DNA from: Chelonoidis abingdonii
Taxonomy: Eukaryota; Chordata; Testudines; Testudinidae
Direction of reading: 5' to 3'
DNA length: 64,000 bases
Assembly: GCF_003597395.2 (NCBI RefSeq)
Contig: NC_133773.1
Location: 76,056,572 to 76,120,571 of the forward strand
The notes under the pieces are model-generated. The model was not told where the DNA came from. It made no database searches and saw nothing but the letters and a program-made list of their open reading frames with translations. Positions 11,761-22,575 of this stretch are shown piece after piece (within the stretch, counting starts at the first letter, position 1; every line of letters starts with the position of its first letter). The position numbers were made by a program, and so were the translations under genes.

Positions 11761-12678
11761 AATAGGAGCTCGGTTCCTTCAGACACCACAGTGGGGGAAC
11801 TTTAAGGGAAGTCAATGGGAGTTTCAACCATGTATCTGACAGCAGATGTCCAGCAGGTGTGTGTATTCTATGTTAACAGGTTAATTACATCCAATTTTTT
11901 ATGTGTAAATTTTTCACATGCAAATCCAGTGTGAAAATCAGCATATTGCTTTTGATGTTACTTTCATGGTAGCAAGGCCCTTCAAAATTGTGCTCTTTGA
12001 GAACATTATCCTGTCGGGTCTCTCTTGAATATAACCATTTTTTCTACTCCCCTCTAATAAAACTTCAGTTTACAGAATTTCAAGGCATTTGTAAGCCATG
12101 GTCCATTTTTGACAAGGTTATTTTTATGGTGTCAGGCGTACCCAAGAGCCATAGCTTAGACCAGCTGGGGTCCCTCTTTTTATTTTCCCTCATGTTACAT
12201 GATACCTGTTCCTTCTTTTCATCACAGAAATTTTCTCCTGGCCTGGATCCTCATTATTTCAAAAATATTAGACCTAAGGCAATGATAGAATTTAACAGTG
12301 TCAGATTAATTTGTCTGTCTAAGTTTTACTGGTTTGAGTCTCTATAGATTTCTACTATGTGTCTCACTGCTGTTCTTTTGGTTTCTATATTAACTAAAGT
12401 TTTGACTAATCCTTTGTTAATGTTCGTATGAAACGTCATGAAGTCTTAAATGTCTCTTTTCTTTCTAATAGACTGTGACACACTGTACCTCAAAGTAGCA
12501 CTCTGTAAGCCTCATATTCATCATTGGTATATGGTTGTGATATTTCATACAAAGCACCTTTTTAGATACCATATGAAAGGTCATGATCTGCTAAAACTCA
12601 CGGTTACACAAAACCAATATACATATTTTGATATATTAGGTTATGAGGTTTTGCTATATGGTTCTTTTTGAAATATGC
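11761..12678. other. Non-coding DNA, nothing recognised
   Basis: Frames of 119 and 73 residues at 11,988-12,347 and 12,450-12,671 have no domain, signal or splice-site logic that I can see. I do not call genes. An AGTCAATGGGAGTTTC motif lies at 11,810-11,825. Confidence 0.45.
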
Positions 12679-13568
12679 TGTGAGTCTGGGAGACGTCCAC
12701 TGCCAGATGTCCTGAGATAACAAAGGTGGTAACCCACACTCAAATGGAGATTATGCGACCATCACAAGTCATTGACCAGCCAGAGAATTGTAAATAAGAG
12801 ATTTACAGTTCTGTGAGAGACTGTTGTGCAAGAACCACACAATGGAAATTGCTCAACTCTATGACTTAGCAAGGCCCAGTAGGACATGTCTGGGCCACTG
12901 TCTTTCCTGGGACTTTAATTGAGAGTATAAAAGCAGGGACAGTGGCATCATGAGACCTTTCTCCTCCCCCACCTATGCGGATGGGAACAAGAATGCTGGT
13001 AAGACAAAGACTTTGAACCAAGGAGACTAGTTTCAGGCTGAGAAGGAAATTCAGCCTGTGTATCAAGTACTGTAACCTACTTGCAAAATCCAGTGGGGTG
13101 AGAAAAGCTGTTTTATTCAAATCTTTCTTAGTCTAAAAGTTTATGATTTAGAATGCACGTTTACTCTTATTTTCTTACGTAACTATCACTCATCTTCATG
13201 CCTACCACTTATAATCACTTAAAATCTATCTTTCTGTAGCCAGTTAACTTACTTTAATGTTTTATCCTTACAAGTGAGTTTGTCTAAAGTGCTTGGGGAA
13301 TCTGCTCAAATTACAAAGGTTGGTGCATGTCTGCTGTCCATTGATGAAGTTTCGAACTAATTAATGAGCTTGCATTGTTTAAGAGAAGGTCTTGAGCAAA
13401 GTAAATTTCTGGGGCTGCAAGGCTCTGGGGGATTTTCTGGTATCTCCCCTCTGCATAGTTCATGAGTGGCTTAGAGAGCATTCATGCAACTTAGCTGAGT
13501 GCCTCTCTGTATGCTGGTGACTCAATGATAACAGCAGCTAAAGGGATTTGCTGTTTGTCACGAGCAAT
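12679..13568 (+). repeat. Probable LTR (copy A), plus strand
   Basis: The block starts TGTGAGTCTGGGAGA and has a TATA box (TATAAAAG, 12,926-12,933) about 250 bp in. I recognise the whole block as a turtle LTR sequence, which is memory and not proof. The 3' end is uncertain because the next LTR abuts it around 13,560-13,570, and no clean CA with a duplication is visible. No coding sequence of a provirus is present. Confidence 0.5.
12926..12933 (+). promoter_or_regulatory. TATA box of LTR copy A
   Basis: TATAAAAG lies in a GAGAG...GCAGGGA context inside the proposed LTR. It is the only strong TATA box in the block. Confidence 0.5.
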
Positions 13569-13862
13569 GTGTGAAAGTAGAGCAAGAACTAACAGGGATT
13601 TCAATGCTAACAGTCACCTCTGTGAGCAAGAGTCACACTAGCTGACTAATAATGCGAGATTTGTAGAAACAAGGATTGTATGAGGCAAATGGGAAAGAAC
13701 TGTATGAGAAGTTATTGCGACCTTGTGTCGATAAGGTGGAATGCAGACTATCATCTAAATAGAAGTGAGAAAAATAAGATATCAAGATGGCCTATATATA
13801 AACCAAATGCAGCTGTTGCTTATTATTGTATGTAATAAAAAGTATAAATGCTTGCTGTAATT

Positions 13863-14506
13863 ACATAAGAACATAAGAACGGCCGTACCGGGTCAGACCA
13901 AAGATCCATCTAGCCCAGTATCTGTCTACCGACAGTGGCCAATGCCAGGTGCCCCAGAGGGAGTGAACCTAACAGGCAATGATCAAGTGATCTCTCTCCT
14001 GCCATCCATCTCCATCCTCTGATGAACAGAGGCTAGGGACACCATTCTTTACCCTTCCTGGCTAATAGCCATTTATGGACTTAGCCACCATGAATTTATC
14101 CAGTTCCCTTTTAAACATTGTTATAGTCCCAGCCTTCACAACCTCCTCAGGCAAGGAGTTCCACAAGTTGACTGTGCGCTGTGTGAAGAAGAACTTCCTT
14201 TTATTTGTTTTAAACCTGCTACCTATTAATTTCATTTGGTGACCCCTAGTTCTTGTATTATGGGAATAAGTAAATAACTTTTCCTTATCCACTTTCTCCA
14301 CATCACTCATGATTTTATATACCTCTATCATATCCCCCCTTAGTCTCCTCTTTTCCAAGCTGAAGAGGCCTAGCCTCTTTAATCTTTCCTCATATGGGAC
14401 CCTCTCCAAACCCCTAATCATTTTAGTTGCCCTTTTCTGAACCTTTTCTAGTGCTAGAATATCTTTTTTGAGGTGAGGAGACCACATCTGTACACAGTAT
14501 TCAAGA
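13863..14506 (-). mobile_element. 5'-truncated CR1 LINE inserted in LTR copy B
   Basis: The minus strand carries the end of the CR1 ORF2, then the 3' UTR, then two copies of the terminal 8-bp repeat TTCTTATG (plus-strand CATAAGAA at about 13,864-13,880). The GGTCAGACCAAAGATCCATC segment is typical of sauropsid CR1 tails. Only the last 640 bp of the LINE is present, the usual result of abortive target-primed reverse transcription. A TTAC (5') and TTTAC (3') flank the insert and may be a tiny target duplication. CR1 elements commonly have little or no duplication. Confidence 0.9.
14062..14487 (-). pseudogene. CR1 ORF2 C-terminal fragment (open frame)
   Basis: The minus frame of 141 codons is uninterrupted to a stop. 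It contains [20 protein letters not shown] near its start, then [29 protein letters not shown] and ELDKFM near the end. These are hallmarks of the region downstream of the reverse transcriptase domain in CR1 ORF2. The apparent start codon is just an internal methionine, since the LINE is truncated a few codons upstream. The lack of stops suggests a relatively recent insertion. It has no RT or endonuclease domain and cannot act alone. Confidence 0.85.
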
Positions 14507-14766
14507 TGTGTTTACCTGTAGAGAGACCTGCCTAGGAGGGGGAAACCCTGTGTCCTAGCACACTCTCTCCCTCTGTGCAATTGCTTGAGAAATAAAGTAT
14601 CTGACTTTGCTGCACCCAACCAAAAAGTGAGAACTAAGTTTTCTCCGACAAATGCCTGATGATAGACAGCCCAGGCTAGAGAGTTAAGGAGGCACAGCAA
14701 TCCCACAGTTCCAGTTTCTACCCCTAGGGATCCCATCACAGTGGTGCAGCAACCTGGGGTCCCATC

Positions 14767-17643
14767 ACAAAAGCAAAGCAAACAAGTGGCACAACTGAAT
14801 GTGACACATTTATGCACGTGCTTATCTTTGTGTATTGTGAAGGATCAGGATCCTAGTCATCATTATGGAAATGTGATAACATAATGTTCTAACCATTGTC
14901 CTTTATCTATTTCTATTTTTTGCAACCCTATAGCTTTGCCTAGGAAAACTTTTGGCCTGAATGACCAGTGTCACTCTGCAAAGATTTGGTTACATTATTT
15001 TTGAGTTATAGATTATTTAAATATTACCCAAATTTTGAATTTTGTCTAATATTTCATTTCCCTTTTCCTCAGAAGGAGCTTGTAACTTTCCACATACTCA
15101 TTATAGGGGTGCTAAAGGAAATTTGACTATGTTAAAATAAAGTAGGTTGTATTTAAGCAAAGCTACAAATGATTCTTATGGCAGATAGTTTGGGGATCAG
15201 TCCTGCTCTTATTGATATTGGTGTTAACAGGACATTTTTTTTTAATTTGACTTTAGTGGGAGCAGAATGTGTGTGTGGTTTGCAACTTAGAACATCTGAC
15301 CTTCTTCTATTCCTCTGCAATGATGAGTTTTACCCTGGAACCTTTTATTTGTTTTTATTTATTTTATTATGTTTTATGATCATCTCTTCTCCACTGCTTT
15401 CCACTGTCTCTGGATTATCTTTTGAAGTGCCACTACAAAGTCTTGCTGAGTCGTGTTTTTTATGTGAAAGGAATTCAGAATCTGTCTCCATTTTCTAATT
15501 GTCCTTGTCATACATGTGGCCACCATCTTTGAAATGGAAATTGATTGACATTTGGAATCTCGGCAGAGAAATCAAGGACTAAGTTGGTATGAAAACAGTG
15601 CTGTCCACTGAGTTATAAAGGTAGTCATGACAGTTCAGAGTCAAATGATGTTGTGGCTCATGTGAAGAAGTTTACACAGCTGTTGCTGCCTCAACTGTAC
15701 TTGTTCTGTGACTAAAATGTTTTTGTTCTCTAGGAATGTCAATCCCAGCAGCTCTCACAGATACTAAATTTAGTTATAAAATACAGAAGCTGACATTTCT
15801 TGTAATTTAAATTAAAATGTTAAATATAAATAGTTCACATTTAAATACGATGGCACATACACAGATTTCTGAGAAGGGTTTTCTGACTATTAATTTCTAT
15901 CATCTATAATCCTATCAGGAAAATAAAGGAAAAGAAATAAAAAGCTGAAATTAGTCTGCCTGATGCTGCTACTTTTGTGAATGTATTTGACTATCATGCT
16001 CCTGTTTCCTCTGTTCCCAGTTTAGCAGCACTGGCAGCATAAATACATATAACTGCATTAAATGCATTCAGGGAATGTGAGGAGTCATGCCGCAAGACTT
16101 CACCATGAAAAGTTACAAAAGGAAGAAAGCAACTGAAAACTACAGATTTAAAGTGGAAATGATACAGGCTACTTTTAAAGAGACATAGACTGATCATATT
16201 AGCTACCATTTTGTGAAATTGGTCTAAAATATCGATATAAATTGCACCCGTCAATTTTTGTCAATTCATTTTGTGATTTAAATGCCTTCCCTCCCCCCAA
16301 GCCAATGCATATTGCTACTCAAAATTCAACAAAATGGTTCTGTGGCTCCACCTATGAGATATGACTCAACCCTCTTCCCTGTTGCTAGCTACTTGAAGTG
16401 GCTTCTGCCCTCTGATAGAATGGGTTGGTTCTTTGGTTCTTTTTTGTGATGACTGGTGCTTCCACCCAAGGTGGCTCCTCACTATCCCTGAGACACAAAT
16501 GTGCTGATCCTTGGGAAATTGAATAATTCTACCCTGATGGCAAGGAGCATTAAACTCAGTACACAAGAAATGGTAAAGTACATCAACACAAACCCCACGG
16601 AAAAAATGACCTACACAAAATAATAATATAACGGATGAGGACTTTACTGGAAACAGGAAAATAGGATCTGTGGAAGGAAAGGTTTAGGCTTAACAGACAA
16701 CTACTAACACATCAACAAATTTCTCACCTCTTTTATCTCCTGTTCCCTCCATGGCATCTTCTCAGGCAAATGGCAGCTAAGGATGATTCCGGAGACAAGT
16801 GCTGTGAATGTTGGCTGGCAGAAACAAAAAAGGGGAGACCCTGTTGTGGTGTCTTCACAACCAGGAGGGGCAGGGTTCTCTCTAGGGTCTCAGGTCTGGA
16901 TCCTGAGGAGGTCTTAGTAGGGTGTCGGTAGCTAGCACCAGGTCAGATTGCTGCCATTCTGAGCAGTTGTGGAGGGCAAGAACTGTGTGACACATGCACT
17001 AGGCTCCAACAACAGTTCAGACCCCCTTTGTGGGAAGGGGAGTTAATCAGAGACTCGCTGAGCTCTTCTGTATCTCACCACTCAAAACTTAAAGCTCAAA
17101 TACATAAACTAAAACAGTTTCTTTCTCTCAGTCCAGCTGTCCATTGACACTGAGGGGCTGAGCATCCCTCACTCATCATTTAGCCCAGCTAGCTGCATGT
17201 CCATATCACCCCCTGCAGAAACTTCCCTGTTGGCCTCAGAAGAGGTTTCTAGCCCATTCTGTCCCCACTCCTGACTCCAAGTATACTGGGAAATGGTGTC
17301 AGAGGGCTCCGATAGCCATCATTGTTGTAGTCCCTAGGGTAGGAACCCCAAGAGGCTCAGTACAGAGTTCCACAAGCTAGCAAACTCCAAATAGGGGTTC
17401 TTTCTTTTTCACATAAATCTTAACAATCAGATATTTTAAATAAGCAACATTTGCCATTTGAAATTCCAAAAGTGCTCAAAATGTGATTACTGGGTCAAGT
17501 GAAAAATGAACTACTATGGCATTTTTGTATGAAATCAATCCATATTCAAGTACATAAAGTATAAAAATTTAAAAATTGCCTCTGGTAAATGTTCCATGTA
17601 TGGTTCTGACACACTTGCTAGAGGTATCCATCTGTCAGCCACA
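14767..17643. other. Non-coding DNA; 16,700-17,400 possibly repeat-derived
   Basis: No gene is supported. The 15,169-15,498 frame is hydrophobic but has no known motif. The section 16,730-17,400 is richer in GC and clearly different in composition from its neighbours, suggesting an old LTR or other insert that I cannot name. Confidence 0.4.
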
Positions 17644-17927
17644 AAGGGCTTGTCTACATGACCCGGCAGTTCAGATGACGGGGGTGTGAACTGCAGCATG
17701 CACTAGCATGCTGTGTTGTAAGAGCTCCTTGTAGATACTGAGGTTACAAACTAAAAGATATCTAATTTATTTGAACTTACTCCTGTCTGTAACAGGACTA
17801 GATAAAATGTTAACTTGGTACCTCTCAGCTTGTGATCATAGGTTGTCCATGGAACAAAGCAAGCTAGTGCATGCTGCAATTCACGCCTCCATAGTCTGAA
17901 CATCAGGGCCATGTATACAAGCCCTTA
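17644..17927. mobile_element. MITE with about 17-bp terminal inverted repeats
   Basis: The left end AAGGGCTTGTCTACATG and the inverse of the right end (TAAGGGCTTGTATACATG) match in all but about two positions. The 284-bp interior has no coding potential. A GGCTTG-TCTACA motif also begins the element at 52,731, so the two may be related families. The target-site duplication is unclear, so superfamily is not assigned. Confidence 0.6.
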
Positions 17928-18620
17928 GTTGCACATTTTATGAAATGAGAGAACTCCACTGCTTAGAATTTTTATCAGCCTGACAAAATTAATATTCCTA
18001 ATATTTCATCATGAGCTTTTATTTTCTGGACCTCTTCAAGGGAGCTTTACCACAGAATGCAGCAAGACTGTACATTAAACTGTGCTATGCTTTTTATGTC
18101 TGGAATAGTGATGCAGAAGATACTTTCATTGCATTCCCTGAAATTGTTCAGGCTTTCCCTTGGAGCATAACATAAGGTATTTAGTCAAGTCTCCTGGTAT
18201 CATGCAATGATATCTTGTAGTCTTCAGCTGCAGTTTTTTTGTTAAGGCTAAGTAATGAAGTTTCTAAGATAAAAAAAATCTCATGGAGTTTGGCTAAGAT
18301 GTCCGGGGATAAGAGTGTTGGCCTGCTCTGTAGCATTCTTTGAATTGCAGGTATATTCAGTGAGGCTTATGGTGCTTTTGAAGTGTTGATTTCACTCAGC
18401 ATCCCTATGGTGTTTCTTTCACAACCTAACATTAGTGACTGTCCTAAAAGAAGCTCGAGGTCAGTGTTAATGTTAAACATATTTTTCAGATCAGAATGGA
18501 AGACAAAATGATTTTTATAGTGGTTCTGGGTATCTAATTATACCAATTATAAATTCAGCTTTTATATAAGCTATTGCTACTAATCTAATTGTTTTGGATG
18601 TGATTACTAAAAATTAGTAT
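17928..18620. other. Non-coding DNA, nothing recognised
   Basis: AT-rich, without supported features. Confidence 0.45.
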
Positions 18621-18628
18621 ATTTAACA

Positions 18629-18849
18629 CTGTAGTTCTCAAACTTTTGTACTGGTGACCCCTTTCACAAAACAAACCCTCTAAGTGTGATCCCCCCCATA
18701 AATTAAAAACACTTTTTTATATATTTAACATCATTATAAATGCTGGTTGCAAAGCAGGGTTTGGGGTGGAGGCGTACAACTCGCGACCCCCCCATATAGT
18801 AACCTCATGACCCCCTGAGGGGTCCCAGCCTCCAGTTTGAGAACCCCTG
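18629..18849 (+). mobile_element. Non-autonomous hAT (Charlie-like) element
   Basis: The element starts CTGTAGTTCTCAAAC and ends GTTTGAGAACCCCTG, giving 15-bp inverted repeats with two or three mismatches to the CAGTGGTTCTCAAAC terminus common in vertebrate hAT elements. The flanks ATTTAACA (18,621-18,628) and ATCTAACG (18,850-18,857) match at 6 of 8 positions, as expected for an old 8-bp hAT target duplication. The 221-bp interior is non-coding. A copy in the opposite orientation is at 62,699-62,924. Confidence 0.85.
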
Positions 18850-18857
18850 ATCTAACG

Positions 18858-19204
18858 TGATGATAATCTAATAGATCGGCCTCTTTTCCACAGAAGAGAT
18901 GAAAATATGAAAGGTTAGATGATACATTTGTTTTAATTCTCTGCAGAGTATAAAGTGTAACTTTCTAATTTGTTGCATTCATTCTGTATAGATGCTTCTG
19001 AGAATTGACAGATTATTATTTTTATTAAGAATATAGCAATTATACCTTCCCCATGAAGACCTGTGAAAAATAAATCTCTATATATGCAAAATTTGCAAGT
19101 ACCCTCATCATATACATTCAAAGATTAGTCTGTTTGTCTTGCCTTACTGTGATTGGAGGACTGAAGAGATAAAGGAAATTCCTTGTTCTCTTCTCCTTTT
19201 GCAC
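18858..19204. other. Non-coding DNA, nothing recognised
   Basis: Short AT-rich spacer between two repeats. Confidence 0.45.
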
Positions 19205-19305
19205 AGCTACGCAAGTGATACTGGCCACTGTCGGAGACAGGATTCTGAGCTAGATGGAGTATTGGTCTGGTCCAATATGGCAGTTCTTTGGATAGATACA
19301 GTATA
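19205..19305 (+). repeat. CR1 3' tail fragment
   Basis: The segment GATACTGGCCACTGTCGGAG, then GAGCTAGATGGAGTATTGGT and CCAATATGGCAGTTCTTTGG, reproduces in order the sense 3' UTR of sauropsid CR1 whose antisense is seen at 13,863 and 25,321. About 100 bp survive, with moderate divergence. Confidence 0.75.
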
Positions 19306-21544
19306 GCTCTGTTGTGTTTTTGTTTTTGTTTTTTCACTCCTGTTTCCTTGATAATTGTAAGCCTAAACTAAAGCTGTTTACATTTAAATCTCCCTTCCTC
19401 ACAGAAGTTAAGCTTAGTGAATTTTAAATTTCACTTCCCTCAAACATTTTCCAGTATGGATCATCATCATTCCCAGTTGTGTTCTGTTTTTTTTTGTCTG
19501 TTTGTTTGTTTTGATAAAATTTCAGGATCCTTTCAACCTAAAACTTTCAATACCTTAGAAGTGGGGGGCAGGGAGGGGGCAGAGAGGGAAGAATCTAGAG
19601 CTGTATGAATCAAAATTCAGTATTGGGCAGGGGCATCCAGGGTTAGAATTTCCTGGCACCAGGAAAATAATTGGGTCAACAATTCACATTGCTCACATCA
19701 TGACTGGAATTAAACAAGTTCTCTTGCAGGGCAGCAGGTCATGAAATTTACCATAAACCAAGACTTCTGCTGTGTCACTTCTACTCCAAAAAACCTGCCA
19801 TTTCAGAGGCTATAAGTCTCTGAAGAAACTCCTTTCAACAAAAAATGTTATGTAAAGTGTGAGACTGCACTAGTACTAACTGTTTCATTGATGTTTTCCA
19901 AGGCAGGTTAGCTCTCTAGATGGTATAAGGGAGGCTTTGGATTTTAATAATTTCTGGTGTGGTTTTTTTATGGATTTCAGGAATAGCTGAGGCTTTTAAA
20001 GAACTGGGCTCAGCCTCACTCATCAGTTTGAAAACTCTGCTGTACACAGTGAATTGTACTAATTGGAATGGTATAAGGATGTTCAGGGCTACAGGTCAAG
20101 CTTACGTGTTTTAAATGTTCTTTTCTTGATTGTCAGTGACTCCTCTGCAACCAGACCTCATGCCCCCTCTCCCTCCTGCAATAGTATTGAGATGTGTGCA
20201 GTTTTTTTTTTAAAAAGGAAAATCCTCTAACTATCATGCTTTATGTGGGCATGAACTGCAATGTCAAACTACACAGAAAGATCACCATAAGATGCAACAA
20301 GAATTTTTTTTACAAGGAGGGTGCTGTATATAATGTTTATGTTGAATCTTTCTGATTATTTTTCCAAAATGTTTGTCTTCTGTAGATATTCTGGTCTAAC
20401 ATTCACCACTGACAGTATAAGCACTCCACTGAAATAGATGGTAAGTGTTCAACTTTGATATAGGAATACCAAGGGACAAATTCTGCTTCTAGTTACATGC
20501 TTGTAAATCTGGAGTATCTTCATGGAGTAACTCTCAATTTATCCTGGAGTTGCCAAGGACAGAATTTGGTCCTTTTGTGGTTAGTCTTTTTACAGGCTGC
20601 AAATTTAAACAGTGACTCATTCCAAGGACATAATTTTTCACTTTCAGTATTATATTGAAGAAAAATATGAGCTGGCTACAAGGAAAATGAGATGAGATTA
20701 TCTTTGTGTTCCTGAGGTGATCAGGAGTAAACTGAACAAATTTCAGTTTCCAGGTAATAACAATGATCCTTAGCAAATGTTTGATACTTCTCTGGAAAGA
20801 ACAATTTGTATAGAGTTAAGTTAGTGTGTGAAATCCCTGTATTTTAACTCCATCAGCTCATTGACATTAAAGGTTGATGTCACTCGATTGCCTTCAAAAT
20901 TCATATGAAAACCTGGGAGCATTTGTATGGAGAAGAACAGTTGGAAGGGCTTCACAGTACTTAGTCTCCAATTTTGCGCCACTCGCCTGTGATCAATTCC
21001 TAGCAAAGTAACTATTGTGAACAAATGCAGTAATTTTATACAGAAGAGCTATATAATCCAATATATACTCAAATTTTGTGAAATTGTGTTAGGGATAGGT
21101 GATGATAGATAAAGATGTTAGCAGCCTTGTCTACAAAGCAACATTACAATATCACCCTATCAAAGTTCTATTTCTCTATTGTGAGTTCCTGCTGTTTTGC
21201 ACTAAGTTATTGAGAAGCTGGTAATCAACATCAAATATCAGAAGAAATGTTATTTAAGAAACAAACCCATTGTAAAGATGACAGCTAAATCACTTAAATT
21301 TAAGTCTTTCACTTGGGTTCATGTGCAAAGCAATAATTTATATTCAATTTGTATTGATAAGATCAGTGAAATGTTGTTGAACATCACTCTTCCTAATTAA
21401 TGCAGTTTTTGGTACTTGATATTCCCTATAAAACATGGGAACATTGCATAATACCAAAGAGCATGTGGATGAAAAGCAGAAAGTAACATGATGTCTTATA
21501 TACAAGAACTATTTCCTGGGATCACCCAGACCACTAAGGGGTTC
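19306..21544. other. Non-coding DNA, nothing recognised
   Basis: Poly-T and G-rich short tracts are present (about 19,485-19,510 and 19,560-19,585). None of the short frames carries a known motif. Confidence 0.45.
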
Positions 21545-22290
21545 TGTCACTGCCTGCCCGGGTGTCTTGCTGCTGTGCTGCTGTGGTTGAGCCCTCTGGC
21601 TCTAACAGCCAGCCTACAAGCATAACAGTCCCACCTTGGCTTCCACCAGATTAGTTACTTCTCGCAGGGTGACCTCAACAATCCCTTCTGTCCCAGTTCC
21701 ACCAAATGCATCTCTCTGAATTGTTAACTACCATACACCAAATTTGTACCCCTGGTTTGCCACTGCCGAAGGTGTGAAATGTGTCCCAATTATCAGTTCA
21801 CTTTGGCGAGTATACACTCCACATAGTTTGCACAACGGAGATCTGCCTCAGGTTAAAAAAAATTAACGAAAAAATGTATTTAACAGAAAAATCATAGATT
21901 CCAAGATGAAATAGTAAGGGAAACCAAATGCACACTGGTTACACACCAAAAAAAAACAACCATACAGACTCAACTGCAGGCTTTACACTTAATATTAGCT
22001 AAATTTCCTTTTCTAATACAAATTAGCTATTGTGTCTGAACAGTTTCCCAGCATGCCCTCTGTCCTACAGCAGATCCAGTGCTTCATGGACAGCACCCTG
22101 CATAGATGTTGGCTCTCAGTTCTGGATAGCCATCACTTGAAATCACTTCCCTTTAAACAGAGACTGAAGGCTTGTTTGTTTTCATCTCTCAGACTATGAT
22201 AATTCATGGTTACAAAGAGCAGAGGGGTTCCTATACTGGGGTTTTCTTTTCAGTTTCAAGTTCTGTCAGTGGAAGTCTATAGCCTCCAGC
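21545..22290. repeat. Probable LTR-type repeat
   Basis: The block starts TGTCACTGCC, is moderately GC-rich with an A-rich centre, and is distinct in composition from both flanks. I associate it with a turtle interspersed repeat of LTR type. I cannot place the right end, a polyadenylation signal or a target duplication, so this is a low-confidence call. Confidence 0.35.
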
Positions 22291-22371
22291 TGAGGTTGCC
22301 TAACATTTTCCATGATAAGACCATGTTTTCATTTTACTTCATATTGGTTATTACTTTCCCAACTCTGGAAT

Positions 22372-22575
22372 GACAAGGTGTGTAGGGTAATATTTTTTAT
22401 TGAACCAACTTCTGTGGGTGAGACAGACAAGCCTTTGAACCCCACAGATCTCTTCTGTATATCTCAAAGTCTTGTCGCTCTCACCCACAGAAGTTGATTC
22501 AATAAAATATATTATCTCACACACTTTTTGTCTCTCTAATGTCCTGCCACTGACATGGTTACAGCTACACTGCAC
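22372..22575. repeat. Inverted dimer of Penelope-type terminal sequence
   Basis: The left arm (about 22,386-22,432) contains TTTTTTATTGAACCAACTTC then TGTGGGTGAGACAGACAAG. The right arm (about 22,471-22,520) contains CTTGTCGCTCTCACCCACAG then AAGTTGATTCAATAAAATAT. The arms are inverse copies, separated by about 40 bp that also has some symmetry around CAGATCTCTTCTG. The same sequence is common in turtle and crocodilian genomes as the end of a Penelope-like element, which is from memory. Frames on both strands encode similar peptides only because the DNA is palindromic. Confidence 0.65.

Larger units (their letters stand above)
13569..14766 (+). repeat. LTR (copy B), interrupted by a CR1 insertion
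   Basis: The left part (about 13,569-13,862) contains a TATA-like box (TATATATAAA, ending about 13,802). The right part (about 14,507-14,766) contains AATAAA (14,591-14,596) followed by R/U5-like sequence ending CCCATCACA. The two parts are the promoter and polyadenylation halves of one LTR, separated by a 5'-truncated CR1. The TGTGA start and TCACA end would be matching inverted termini. The exact start is uncertain because it abuts copy A, and an alternative 3' end lies at CATCACA near 14,740. Confidence 0.55.

Noticed and set aside
11988..12347. 119-residue plus-strand frame
   Set aside because: No motif, no splice logic and no homology that I recognise. Length is compatible with chance in this amount of sequence.
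14720..14745. Primer-binding site (TGGTGCAGCAACCTGGGG) after LTR copy B
   Set aside because: It follows a CATCACA and begins with TGG, but I cannot match it to a tRNA 3' end with confidence, and no proviral body follows.
22372..22575. Intact second hammerhead ribozyme in the inverted unit
   Set aside because: No CUGAUGA core is present on either strand. Only a diverged sequence lies in the corresponding position.
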